This document shows positions 51,891-59,556 of a stretch of 59,556 bases of DNA, in pieces (position 1 is the stretch's first letter; each line of letters starts with the position of its first letter). Below the pieces are notes generated by a model. It worked only from the letters and a program-made list of their open reading frames with translations, ran no database searches and was not told where the DNA came from. The DNA comes from Candidatus Methanomethylophilaceae archaeon. GTDB lineage: Archaea > Thermoplasmatota > Thermoplasmata > Methanomassiliicoccales > Methanomethylophilaceae. The stretch is taken from positions 1 to 59,556 of the forward strand of contig CALUOK010000015.1 in assembly GCA_944322255.1 (NCBI GenBank), written 5' to 3'. A program made the position numbers and the translations under genes.

Positions 51891-52327
51891 TCCAGACCCG
51901 AGAGGAACTCCGTGAGAATCCTCTCGGCAACCTCCTTCCTGGCGGGGTGCGACTGCACCTTGCCGGTTATCGCTATGACATCGCCGTGGTGGGCCACCTC
52001 GTAGGAGCCCAGCACGGCCTTCTGCTTGTCCAGCCTCATGTAGAAGACGCAGTCCTCGTCGACACGGTTGCCGATGTCCTCCAGGATCCACTGGCGGATC
52101 TCCGGGCCGAGCTTGGTGAACAGGTCCCTGAACTGCCTCTGCTTGGTGAGCCTGGCCTCCAGGATAGTCATCGTGTTCCCGTGCTCGCTCTCGGTGGGCT
52201 CCTCGGAGTACTCGGCCTCGCCGAGCAGCTCCTCCATCACCTCCTCGAGAAGCTCCTTCCTCTCCGTGGCGTAGCAGAACGTCTGGACCCTTATCCAGTG
52301 GAACGTCGTGGCCGGCATATCACTCAT
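51860..52327 (-). CDS. Predicted exosome/RNA-binding protein (COG1325-type)
   Basis: A 155-residue protein. It opens with MSDMPATTFHWIRVQTFCYA, then RKELLEEVMEELLG, ILEARLTKQRQFRDLFTKLG, and DCVFYMRLDKQKAVLGSYEV. This matches the archaeal family often listed as a predicted exosome subunit/RNA-binding protein. Its exact function is not shown. It overlaps the 3' end of the convergent CorC gene and the stop of the PH-like membrane protein gene upstream. Confidence 0.72.
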   Translation of the reverse strand: MSDMPATTFHWIRVQTFCYATERKELLEEVMEELLGEAEYSEEPTESEHGNTMTILEARLTKQRQFRDLFTKLGPEIRQWILEDIGNRVDEDCVFYMRLDKQKAVLGSYEVAHHGDVIAITGKVQSHPARKEVAERILTEFLSGLDHSAGSEDSS

Positions 52328-52862
52328 CCTCCGTCTCTTCGGCGGGACCCTCCGGTGCGGGCTCCGCGGGCGCGTCCTCCCTGGGGATCAGCGGGAACAC
52401 CGTCTCCGGATCGGCCGTGGACACCACCACGACCCTCTTCCCCATCAGCTTCATGGCGACGCCGTCGTCGTCCCCCACGCGGGAGTAGAGCCTGTGCTTC
52501 ACACCCTTGAGGTTCCAGTTGCCGTAGCTCCTGATCTCGGTCAGGTCGCCGCTGCGGACGTCGATGACCTCGCTCCTGTCAATGACCATGCGCCTGAATG
52601 CGTACACGATCTCGACCCTGTCGAGGTAGACCTCGAGGTCCATCCTCAGGACCAGAATCACCACGATTATGACTATGAACACGACCGCCGACACCGGGAT
52701 CGTCCAGGACGGCATAGCCGTTTCCAGCACGTACTGTGAGAAGACCATGAAGGCCAGAGTTGCGATGAGGACGGCCGCGGCCAGGTAGGCCAGGTTCCTC
52801 GGGAGTATGGGGCGTGATTCCCGGTACAGAGGGTCCATGCTCTGGAAGAACACCGTCGCCAT
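52320..52862 (-). CDS. Membrane protein with PH-like domain
   Basis: A 180-residue protein. Two TM helices (about 20-40 and 47-67; LAYLAAAVLIATLAFMVFSQ and VSAVVFIVIIVVILVLRM) precede a soluble beta-rich domain (VEIVYAFRRMVIDRSEVIDV, GVAMKLMGKRVVVVSTADPE) that looks like a bacterial PH-type domain. The tail is Pro/Glu-rich. The start is uncertain: ATG 52862 is chosen, an ATG at 52838 is also possible. It overlaps the RNA-binding gene start by 8 bases. Confidence 0.55.
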   Translation of the reverse strand: MATVFFQSMDPLYRESRPILPRNLAYLAAAVLIATLAFMVFSQYVLETAMPSWTIPVSAVVFIVIIVVILVLRMDLEVYLDRVEIVYAFRRMVIDRSEVIDVRSGDLTEIRSYGNWNLKGVKHRLYSRVGDDDGVAMKLMGKRVVVVSTADPETVFPLIPREDAPAEPAPEGPAEETEDE

Positions 52863-52938
52863 AGATAACGGACACGCTGGCATCCCCTTCCGAGGAATAC
52901 AAAGGTTTATATTCCACCTGTCTATCAAGGGTTTTGCT

Positions 52939-53013
52939 GGTCCCATAGCTTAGTTTGGCTTGAGCGTTCGGCTGATAACCGGAAGGTCCTGCGTTCAAAT
53001 CGCAGTGGGACCA
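52939..53013 (+). tRNA. tRNA-Ile (GAT)
   Basis: A full cloverleaf: acceptor GGTCCCA paired with TGGGACC, D arm in TAGCTTAGTTTGG, anticodon stem TTCGG/CCGGA with loop CTGATAA (anticodon GAT), T arm CTGCG-TTCAAAT-CGCAG, discriminator A. CCA is encoded next (53014-53016). No intron. A TATA box, GTTTATATT, is about 35 bases upstream. Confidence 0.95.
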
Positions 53014-53112
53014 CCAGCATCTCTTCTATCATCGTGTTCTTCGACAGCACCGCTCACGCGTCCATCCTGCACATGAGAGCGAGACGCATCAGAAAAATGT
53101 GAAGAGGTTTCA

Positions 53113-53125
53113 GGGCCGTTGGCCC
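53113..53125. terminator. Weak hairpin before the 53.1-kb gene end
   Basis: GGGCC/GGCCC with a GTT loop lies 10 bases past the stop of the minus-strand gene at 53135; the minus strand continues to CACATTTTTC. It may end that transcript. Confidence 0.35.
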
Positions 53126-53134
53126 CGGTTTCCC

Positions 53135-53638
53135 TCAGTCCTTGGCCTCGGGGAGGTCCAGGTCGTTGAGGCAGTCGCACAGGCAGGTGAGGATCGGGTC
53201 GTCCTCCAGGTACTGCACGAAGTCGGGGTTCCACATCTCTATGCCGAAGACCCTGCCCTCGTAGATGGCGTACAGGTACATCAGCGCGGGGACGGTGAAG
53301 TCGGTCTCGTCCACCTGGTCGTTCCACTCGTCGAACGCCCTGTTGACGGCTTCTGCGACAGCGGGCTCCATCCCCTCGGTGATGTCGTCGTCAAGAGGGT
53401 AGACGTACGCGTCGGACTCGTCGATGTAGTCGTACTCGTAGAACAGGGATGTGATCCCGTGGGACTTCATGAAGTCCGCCATGTATTCCGGGGTGTTGTC
53501 GCCCAGGATGGCGAATGCCTCGTCGGGGGCCAGGAAGTCGGTGACCTCGGTGGCCATGAACCCGTTGCCATCCACGAAGGCCTCGAGCTCCTCTTCGTCC
53601 ATGATCGGCGTGTATCCGGCGTAGTCCTCATCAGACAT
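53135..53638 (-). CDS. Acidic protein of unknown function
   Basis: A 167-residue very acidic soluble protein (about a fifth Asp/Glu). It starts MSDEDYAGYTPIMDEEELEA and includes PEYMADFMKSHGITSLFYEY and TVPALMYLYAIYEGRVFGIE, with two cysteines near the C-terminus (LTCLCDCLN). No known family or motif is seen. It stands between the tRNA and the FNT channel gene, on the same strand as the latter with an 81-base gap. Confidence 0.55.
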   Translation of the reverse strand: MSDEDYAGYTPIMDEEELEAFVDGNGFMATEVTDFLAPDEAFAILGDNTPEYMADFMKSHGITSLFYEYDYIDESDAYVYPLDDDITEGMEPAVAEAVNRAFDEWNDQVDETDFTVPALMYLYAIYEGRVFGIEMWNPDFVQYLEDDPILTCLCDCLNDLDLPEAKD

Positions 53639-53719
53639 GAGGGTCGAATCGACGGCACCCGATATAACCTCGACTGGCGACCGCTCGGAGGATGTGGGAG
53701 GGGACCCCTCCCGTGCGTT

Positions 53720-54343
53720 TCACTCCGCCCTGGGGGGCTCCGGCTCCGGGTCGTACATGAACTTCCTGCAGAACGGGATGAGCATGCCCCCGATACCGTT
53801 GCCGATGATGACGATGATGATGAACACCAGGGCGTCCAGGGAGAACTCGCCGGCGGACACGAAGTAGAACATGTCCGCGATGGAGTGCTCGAACCCCGCC
53901 AGTATGAACACGGGGACGCAGAACAGCAGCGCCAGGTAGCTGTTCTTCTGCTTGTAGAAGTCCACGGCTATGAACATCAGCATGCCGCAGAACACGCCGC
54001 GGAACAGGACCGAGTACCAGTCCAGGGCCAGCTTGCCGTCGACCACGGTGGTGGCGACGTCGTAGGGCATCATCAGCCCGGTGACCAGGCAGCCCACGAA
54101 GTTGCCCAGGATTATGACCGGCATGTACCACAGGAACGAAGGGGGGTTCTCGACTATGTAGCCCACCTTTCCGGTGTAGAGGTCCAGCTTGAAACCGACC
54201 ACGGTCATCAGGCCGATGGCGAACAGGACCGCCCCGACCCACTTGGCGGTGGTGTAGCATCCCAGGAACACGCAGCATCCGATCGAGATCATCATGCCCG
54301 CCAGTATCGCCCTGACGAAGCTCCTCGCGTACTTCTTGTCCAT
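53720..54343 (-). CDS. Formate/nitrite transporter (FNT) family channel
   Basis: A 207-residue membrane protein with about six TM helices, the FNT fold. Typical blocks: ARSFVRAILAGMMISIGCCV, GFKLDLYTGKVGYI, GNFVGCLVTGLM, RGVFCGMLMFIAVDFY and GFEHSIADMFYFVSAGEF (the conserved GFEH-S-A-M with channel His). It is at the short end of the family, with a short N-terminus. FNT channels pass formate, nitrite, acetate or hydrosulfide; the substrate is not known. It is 4 bases after the GNAT gene, so the two are probably one transcript. Confidence 0.85.
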   Translation of the reverse strand: MDKKYARSFVRAILAGMMISIGCCVFLGCYTTAKWVGAVLFAIGLMTVVGFKLDLYTGKVGYIVENPPSFLWYMPVIILGNFVGCLVTGLMMPYDVATTVVDGKLALDWYSVLFRGVFCGMLMFIAVDFYKQKNSYLALLFCVPVFILAGFEHSIADMFYFVSAGEFSLDALVFIIIVIIGNGIGGMLIPFCRKFMYDPEPEPPRAE

Positions 54344-54347
54344 CTTA

Positions 54348-54833
54348 TCACAGCTCGTGGTAGAACAGGATGATCGTGTGGTACTCGCCGTCGATGCCCC
54401 TGAAGCCGCCGGGGACCATGCCCAGGCGCTTGAAGCCCTCCTTCTCGTACAGGTGGATCGCCGAGGCGTTCTCCTGGACGACGGCGTTGAACTGCATGAC
54501 GCGGAAGCCCAGGTCGGCGGCGACCCTCAGCGAGTCCTCCACCAGCATGGCCCCTATGCCCTTGTTGCTCATGCCCTTGTCCACGCAGTACGACGCGTTG
54601 CATATGTGGCCGCAGCGGCCCACGTTGTTGGGATGAAGTATGTAGAGACCCACGACGCGCCCGTCCAGGACGGCCACGCCGCAGTGGGACTGGGAGCCGA
54701 AGAACTCCTCGGCGCCCTCCTCCGTCAGCGGCTCCTCCTGGGGGAAGGCCATTCCGCCCTCCACCACGAAGTTCCATATCGCCTTCATGCCCGGCAGGTC
54801 GCCGGGCTCGTACCCCCTGATCGCGACATCCAT
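54348..54833 (-). CDS. GNAT acetyltransferase
   Basis: A 161-residue N-acetyltransferase: MDVAIRGYEPGDLPGMKAIW at the start, the acetyl-CoA loop CVDKGMSNKGIGAMLVEDSL and the C-terminal LYEKEGFKRLGMVPGGFR. Substrate not known; the family acetylates amines including protein N-termini and small molecules. The frame is open from GTG 54884, which overlaps the stop of the upstream gene, but ATG 54833 matches the domain start and has a TATA-like GCTAAATA before it. Confidence 0.82.
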   Translation of the reverse strand: MDVAIRGYEPGDLPGMKAIWNFVVEGGMAFPQEEPLTEEGAEEFFGSQSHCGVAVLDGRVVGLYILHPNNVGRCGHICNASYCVDKGMSNKGIGAMLVEDSLRVAADLGFRVMQFNAVVQENASAIHLYEKEGFKRLGMVPGGFRGIDGEYHTIILFYHEL

Positions 54834-54880
54834 GCGCTGTGCATCGGTTCGACGGTATTTAGCGCGAATGGGTGGCCGGG

Positions 54881-55450
54881 TCACAGGACGCTGAGGCTCC
54901 AGCCTCCGAGGACGTAGCTCTCCACAGGGGCGCCGTCGTCGGCTATGACGGCTCCGTACACCCCACCGTCCGCACCCACGTGCAGGGAGACCTCTCCCTT
55001 CACGAATACGAAGGCCTCCACCTCGGAGTCCCCGTCCGTGTACACGAGGGACGAACCGTCGGATCCGAAACCCTCCAGGTACGGGTTCAGCGCCTTTATG
55101 CCGTCGGCCGTCTCCGAGGACGTGCCCGGACTCGCGGTGGGAACTTCGGCTCCGGTTGCCTCGAAGGTTCCCGGGACGACATGCTTGGTCACATCGTATC
55201 CGACCAGCTCACCGCCGCTCAGGGTGATGGTGAGGGTGTTCTCGAACACGTAGCCGCCTCCGTAGACGCCAGACGCGTTGAGTACGAACGTCCCGTCGCC
55301 TATGCCGTCGTCGACGGGGACCTGCTGCCTCTCGTCCTGCGTGTGGATGCCGTATGCGGCTCCCGCAACGACGATCACGATGAGGATCCCGAACAGGATC
55401 CAGGTGTCTTTCTGCCTCAGAAAACTAGTCTCTTCGTTCCCAGACGCCAC
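54881..55450 (-). CDS. Membrane-anchored exported protein, unknown
   Basis: A 189-residue protein. A short cytoplasmic N-terminus (ASGNEETSFLRQKD) is followed by one TM helix (TWILFGILIVIVVAGAAYGI, residues 16-35). The rest is outside: a beta-rich domain with Gly-rich repeats (LNASGVYGGGYVFENTLTIT, GVYGAVIADDGAP) and no cysteines. The start is GTG 55450, with GAGGTCG upstream. The family is not recognised. It is probably displayed on the cell surface. Confidence 0.6.
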   Translation of the reverse strand: MASGNEETSFLRQKDTWILFGILIVIVVAGAAYGIHTQDERQQVPVDDGIGDGTFVLNASGVYGGGYVFENTLTITLSGGELVGYDVTKHVVPGTFEATGAEVPTASPGTSSETADGIKALNPYLEGFGSDGSSLVYTDGDSEVEAFVFVKGEVSLHVGADGGVYGAVIADDGAPVESYVLGGWSLSVL

Positions 55451-55519
55451 TGCATCGACCTCGTCCTTGTTAGGGAGTGTGCGGGTATAAAGGAAACCCC
55501 GACGGGATGCGGGCCCGGA

Positions 55520-56500
55520 TCAGCTCGAGGGCCCGGACTCCGCATCCCTCGCCAGCTCCCTCTCCATGCGCCTCCTGTTGAACAGGACGGAGTCCATGAA
55601 GATGACCCAGCAGATCTCCACCACGATGGACGTGGCTATGGCCACCATCGCCAGCGACGCCATTGGGCCCAATGTGGCGGCGCACATGGCTATGGCTATG
55701 CCCTTGTTCTTGTAGGAGGCCATCAGGATGTCGGCGACCCTCTGCCCCCAGGGCAGCCCGGCGCGCCTCTCGGCCACCTCGATCACGTTGCCCAGACCGA
55801 AGGACCTGAGGGCTGCGATGACCGCGAACACCACCAGGATCGACACCGTGGAGGTGGAGAAGTTGGTGGAGCCCACGGAGAGCCAGACCAGCACGAATAT
55901 GCAGCAGTTCATGAAGATGGACATGAAGTCCCTGCTGAGCTCGAACCTGGTGAGCAGCCTGGACACGACCAGCGGGATGGCGATGATCTCCACCACCGCG
56001 ATCAGCACCTGCATTATGTCGACCGTCTCGCCGAGGGCCAGCCAGACCACGAAGGGGATCCACACCAGCGACGCCACGTACACGTAGATGGTCCCCCTGG
56101 CGGCGTGCTCCATGTCGCCCCTGAGGATGTAGGACAGGGGTGCCACGGAGGCCGCGAACGGGGTGGCGGCTATGAACACGAGACCGGCGGCCTCGGCCCC
56201 GAAGTCGGAGTCCTTCAGCAGGAAGTACCCAAGCAGGGGGATCACGGACGAGACCACCAGTCCCATCAGCACAGCCCTGAGCACCGACTTCCAGTGCGTC
56301 ACCGGGTTCAGGTTGCTGAACCTGTACCTGGACAGGGATAGGGTCATCATCACGGCTAGAAGGAACACCGTCAGGTTGGACCTCAGGTCGGCATCCAGCG
56401 TCTCCGATGGGAAAACGCCTGCGAAGTTCGTGAGGAGGGCGATGATCAGCGCCATTGACATCATGAACGCGCTGCTGCCCAGCAGTGCCTTGGGCGTCAT
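55520..56500 (-). CDS. Bile acid:sodium symporter (BASS) family transporter
   Basis: A 326-residue membrane protein with about nine or ten TM helices. The start is ATG 56500 (TPKALLGSSAFMMSMALIIA) with a TATA (ATTTATAAG) roughly 30 bases upstream. BASS/SBF-type features include AGLVFIAATPFAASVAPLSY and YKNKGIAIAMCAATLGPMAS. Members transport organic acids or other anions with sodium; substrate unknown. The basic C-terminal tail (NRRRMERELARD) is cytoplasmic. A longer open frame upstream is spurious. Confidence 0.75.
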   Translation of the reverse strand: MTPKALLGSSAFMMSMALIIALLTNFAGVFPSETLDADLRSNLTVFLLAVMMTLSLSRYRFSNLNPVTHWKSVLRAVLMGLVVSSVIPLLGYFLLKDSDFGAEAAGLVFIAATPFAASVAPLSYILRGDMEHAARGTIYVYVASLVWIPFVVWLALGETVDIMQVLIAVVEIIAIPLVVSRLLTRFELSRDFMSIFMNCCIFVLVWLSVGSTNFSTSTVSILVVFAVIAALRSFGLGNVIEVAERRAGLPWGQRVADILMASYKNKGIAIAMCAATLGPMASLAMVAIATSIVVEICWVIFMDSVLFNRRRMERELARDAESGPSS

Positions 56501-56711
56501 GAGGATTCCGGAACATTTGCGGCTTATAAATCGCTGACCCCGCCGGAGATAGTTCCGATTCCCCGCATCCGTTGTCCATTTACCGAAAACCTTTAAAAAT
56601 CTCTGGCTGGAGACGGTTTCGGCGGTTAGATTACATAGGCCCACCCATCCAACTCTGCGCCCTATGATATACTTTGGAGCCCTATGGTTAAAAGTTGGGA
56701 GGTCAGGTACA

Positions 56712-58961
56712 ATGAGCACAAGGGTAAGGAGGGGTTCCGGCTCCGCTGGAATCGTCCCTCCGGAGTCGTTCCCCGGGGACGTCATACGGTACCACGGGGT
56801 CGCTCCCGAGCGCCCCTGTGACATAGCGCCACCGGACGGTCCGGTGTTCCACACGGACATGGACGACGACCTCCTGCAGTCGTACCTCACCTGGAGACGG
56901 GAGATCGCCGACCGCGGCGAGCCCGCCCCCTACTACGGGTTCATATGGCTCCGCATCTGCGAGCTCCTCAACGACCCCCTGATCGGGGCCGAGGAGGCCC
57001 TGGACGAGGTGCTGTGGCTCAACCGCCGCTTCTCAGGGAACTACACCCTGGCCGTCCTCACCGCCAGCGCCGCCAAGGACATGTGCCTGGTGATGGGGAG
57101 GAGGTGGCCGACCCAGATCCTCTGGACCGGAGGGTACCTGAGGGACGCCGCGTTGGCCGAGGCCGTCATGAGCGACCCGGTGCCGGACTTCCCGTTCCCC
57201 GTGATAAGCAGGATGTGCGGCATGGACGTGCTCAAGAACGTCACCGACCGCACCGAGTTCTGCGCCACCTTCTCGGAGTGCATGCGCGCCATCATCTCCA
57301 TGGAGAGGGGCGCCGACCCCCACCTGTTCGGGCCCGAGTGCTTCACTGAGAGGAAGGTCCTGCTGTTCGACGGGTTCGTCTACTACGGCGAGCCCAGGTA
57401 CGTCACCGCCAGGGTGATGAGGCTGGACGGCCCCGGCAGATGGAAGGACATCTTCCGCGGCCTGGCCGCCACCGTCTACTCGTCAATGTACTGGAGCAGG
57501 AGCGACATCCCCTGGAGGGAGGCCCTGCTGCTCACCGACGCCCAGGCGGAGCAGGTCAGGCTGGCCATGGAGGACGAGGCCGAGGCCCCGGCGGACCCGG
57601 AGCGCGAGAGCGTGGAGTGGGTCCCGGGCACCCAGGAGGACGAGGGCTTCCCCCTGAACCCCACCGTGTTCGAGGACCTGAGGGCCAGCATGACCCATCC
57701 CCGGAAGGACTCGCTGAGGGCGTCCATAAGGATCCACATCGGGGAGGCCGGGAGGAGGGACGCTCCGTTCGTGCCGTCGGGATGCTGGTGCGCCTGCTAC
57801 GACGACATGAGCCGCGAGCAGCTGGACTTCTACCTGTCGTGGAGATCCGAGGTGCTGGCGGGCAACTACAGGGACACCGACCGCGGCTACCTGTGGCTGC
57901 TGCTGTGCGAGCTGGTGGACTCGGAGAACGAGCCCATGCGCCGGATGTCGATCCTGAACGGCCTGCTGAGGGCCTACGGGCAGTCGTCCGACTCCATCAA
58001 GGGCATGATCATGAGGACCTGCCAGGACTACGCAATAGTCACCGGCCAGGACCCACCCTGGGACGGGTCGGACCGCGACCTGCAGCTGCTGCTGTGGGTG
58101 AAGCTGGACATAGACCCGGTCGGGAGGGTGCCCCTGGAGATGGCCGCGTCCGTGGTGGACGTGGACGTCGAGAGGTACTGCACCGGCGACGCCGACTACG
58201 ACACCGCCTTCAACATCGCCCTCAGGACCCTGGCCGCCAAGGTCCACAGGACCAGGGGCATGACCCTGGCCGAGACCCTGAGCGGGAGGATGAAGACCGT
58301 CTACAGGAAGCTGTTCCCCGGACTATCCACCGACTGGGGCAGCTGCAGCCTGACCGTATGCGAGATCCGTCCCTCCAACAGCGGGGGGAGGATGCTGTCC
58401 TTCGCCCTGAAAACGGCGATCACCTGCGTGAACACCAGGCTCGGCCTCAGGCACCCGAGGGTGCACGCCGACGCCGACCCGGAGCTGCTGGCCGCCATGG
58501 AGGCGGAGGTGGGCAAGTGGCTGGACCGCCAGGAGCGCGCCCGCAGGGTGGAGATGATAAGGAGGGAGGCGGCAGCCATAATCCTGGACAGCGGCGCCGT
58601 CGCCGACGCCGAGACCGACCTGGCCGCCGTCAGGGACATGGTCGGCACAGAAGAGGACATGGAGGTTCCGGAGGAGGAACCCGCCGTCGCCGAGGCGCCG
58701 GCATCGAGCAACACGCCGTGGGACGACCTGGCCGGCACACTGGACGACGTCCAGATGGGCTACCTGGCCGCGTCCCTGGAGGGCAGGGGCGACTCGTTCG
58801 CCAGGACCTCCGGCAGCACCGCCGTCAGACTGGAGGACGGCATCAACGCGGCCGCCATGGACACCGTGGGCGACCAGATAATAGAGGACGGGGAGGTCTT
58901 CAACGAGTACGCGGACGACGTCCGCAGGATACTCGCCGAGGTCCCCGTCGAGACAGGGTGA
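56712..58961 (+). CDS. TerB_N-TerB_C protein with duplicated TerB_N
   Basis: A 749-residue protein. Residues 45-125 match TerB_N (LQSYLTWRREIADRGEPAPY, then YGFIWLRICELLND). A second copy lies at about 375-450 (LDFYLSWRSEVLAGNYRDTD, then RGYLWLLLCELVDS), so the domain is duplicated. The C-terminus (about 560-749) matches TerB_C, ending LEDGINAAAMDTVGDQIIED. In bacteria, TerB_N/TerB_C proteins are linked with a DUF2791 ATPase and a helicase in phage-defence or stress clusters. GGGAGG 9 bases before ATG 56712 supports the start; the frame open to 56664 extends into the promoter. No metal-binding TerB core domain was seen. Confidence 0.78.
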   Translation: MSTRVRRGSGSAGIVPPESFPGDVIRYHGVAPERPCDIAPPDGPVFHTDMDDDLLQSYLTWRREIADRGEPAPYYGFIWLRICELLNDPLIGAEEALDEVLWLNRRFSGNYTLAVLTASAAKDMCLVMGRRWPTQILWTGGYLRDAALAEAVMSDPVPDFPFPVISRMCGMDVLKNVTDRTEFCATFSECMRAIISMERGADPHLFGPECFTERKVLLFDGFVYYGEPRYVTARVMRLDGPGRWKDIFRGLAATVYSSMYWSRSDIPWREALLLTDAQAEQVRLAMEDEAEAPADPERESVEWVPGTQEDEGFPLNPTVFEDLRASMTHPRKDSLRASIRIHIGEAGRRDAPFVPSGCWCACYDDMSREQLDFYLSWRSEVLAGNYRDTDRGYLWLLLCELVDSENEPMRRMSILNGLLRAYGQSSDSIKGMIMRTCQDYAIVTGQDPPWDGSDRDLQLLLWVKLDIDPVGRVPLEMAASVVDVDVERYCTGDADYDTAFNIALRTLAAKVHRTRGMTLAETLSGRMKTVYRKLFPGLSTDWGSCSLTVCEIRPSNSGGRMLSFALKTAITCVNTRLGLRHPRVHADADPELLAAMEAEVGKWLDRQERARRVEMIRREAAAIILDSGAVADAETDLAAVRDMVGTEEDMEVPEEEPAVAEAPASSNTPWDDLAGTLDDVQMGYLAASLEGRGDSFARTSGSTAVRLEDGINAAAMDTVGDQIIEDGEVFNEYADDVRRILAEVPVETG

Positions 58962-58986
58962 GCGACTCACCCATCGGGAGATTCAG

Positions 58987-59547
58987 ATGACAGAGATACC
59001 CAGGAGGACGCTGGTCACTATGATGAACGCGCTGTCCTCCGGCGTGGTCCCCCGCAGGGGACTGGAATACATTGCCGTAGGAAGGAGGAAGGAGACGGAG
59101 ACCTTCGTCAACGACCTGGAGGACACCGCCGAGGGCGGCGGGGCGTTCAGGTTCATATCCGGGAAGTTCGGGAACGGCAAGAGCTTCATGATACAGATGA
59201 TCCGCAACTACGCCATGGACCGCGGGTTCGTGGTGATGGACGCGGACCTGGCCATTAACCGCAGGCTGACCGGCAGCAAGAGGGAGGGCCTGAACACCTA
59301 CCGCGAGCTGGTCCGCAACATGGCGGTGAAGTCCCGTCCCGAGGGCGGGGCGATGGAGCTGGTGCTCCAGAGGTGGATAGACGACGTCCGCCAGAGGATG
59401 TCGGCGGAATCCAACAGGGGGATCAACAACCTGCGCCCGGAGGCGGTGGCCGAGAGGCTGAAGAGGGAGACCTCCGGCATGAGCGGCATGACCTTCTACC
59501 AGGACTTCGCCTCGGTGGTCGCCGCGTACTGCTCCACGAAGGTCTGA
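58987..59547 (+). CDS. DUF2791 (BrxD-like) P-loop ATPase, apparently truncated
   Basis: The frame gives 186 residues of a P-loop ATPase. It begins MTEIPRRTLVTMMNALSSGV and has PRRGLEYIAVGRRKE and Walker A FISGKFGNGKSFMIQMIRNY, followed by VVMDADLAINRRL. This matches the DUF2791/BrxD family of BREX-type and TerB-linked systems, normally 400 residues or more. The frame ends at TGA 59545-59547, nine bases before the window ends, much too early and without Walker B. The bases after it (CGC TGG CTC) would read RWL, like the family's RWLRGE block; alternatively, the +1 frame near 59525 reads HEGLTLA. Frameshift, nonsense mutation or assembly error are possible. GGGAG sits 6 bases before the ATG. 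Confidence 0.65.
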   Translation: MTEIPRRTLVTMMNALSSGVVPRRGLEYIAVGRRKETETFVNDLEDTAEGGGAFRFISGKFGNGKSFMIQMIRNYAMDRGFVVMDADLAINRRLTGSKREGLNTYRELVRNMAVKSRPEGGAMELVLQRWIDDVRQRMSAESNRGINNLRPEAVAERLKRETSGMSGMTFYQDFASVVAAYCSTKV

Positions 59548-59556
59548 CGCTGGCTC

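Overview
The window is a stretch of methanogen chromosome, most likely from the order Methanomassiliicoccales (Thermoplasmatota; the family Methanomethylophilaceae fits best). It carries methyl-coenzyme M reductase genes mcrBDGA, the separate mcrC/component A2/methanogenesis-marker operon, the YcaO protein that makes thioglycine in McrA, and an MtaA/MtbA-type methylcobamide:CoM methyltransferase. Genes are GC-rich. TATA boxes are A+T-rich and several lie close to the start codon. None of the genes called here ends in TAG (all end in TGA or TAA), which fits a lineage where amber is reserved for pyrrolysine.

Layout, 0-18 kb: a frameshifted TnpB fragment; a broken Zn-ribbon/PUA gene running into RNase P RNA; ycaO; a HAD phosphatase; a tandem GlcD-like flavoprotein; and a minus-strand operon read from 14.6 to 6.8 kb (component A2, mcrC, mmp3, mmp6, mmp5, mmp15, mmp17, mmp7, DUF123 nuclease) in which nearly every stop overlaps the next start. 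Divergent from it is a methanogen-type regulator (winged helix-DUF4443-DUF2111) with a small operon. At 22.5-18.0 kb lies mcrB-mcrD-mcrG-mcrA-DUF2098 on the minus strand, with a clear terminator.

22.8-31.5 kb is a metal-acquisition region: a FecBCD-type importer, a divergent pair of exporter-fold ABC proteins resembling IrtAB/YbtPQ siderophore importers, a small acidic membrane protein and a 2[4Fe-4S] ferredoxin. Their promoters share TTAGG/CCTAA palindromes like DtxR/IdeR operators, so this is probably an iron regulon.

31.5-56.5 kb is mixed housekeeping: DHH/RecJ-like and RNase H-like exonucleases, a metallophosphoesterase, mtaA, argF, a DRG GTPase, two multi-CBS proteins (one with an HPF-like tail), glycyl-tRNA synthetase, UspA, an amidohydrolase, a ferredoxin and a type-2 ferredoxin-NADP reductase, a CorC/CNNM transporter, tRNA-Ile(GAT), an FNT channel and a BASS symporter. 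Between mtaA and argF there is a long imperfect hairpin followed by a 42-bp minisatellite.

The right edge (56.7 kb to the end) starts a TerB_N/TerB_C protein plus a DUF2791 (BrxD-like) ATPase, gene types linked to phage-defence and stress islands in bacteria. The TerB protein carries two TerB_N-like repeats. The ATPase frame stops much too early, nine bases before the window ends. This pair is the strongest candidate for a new system, but the rest lies outside the window.
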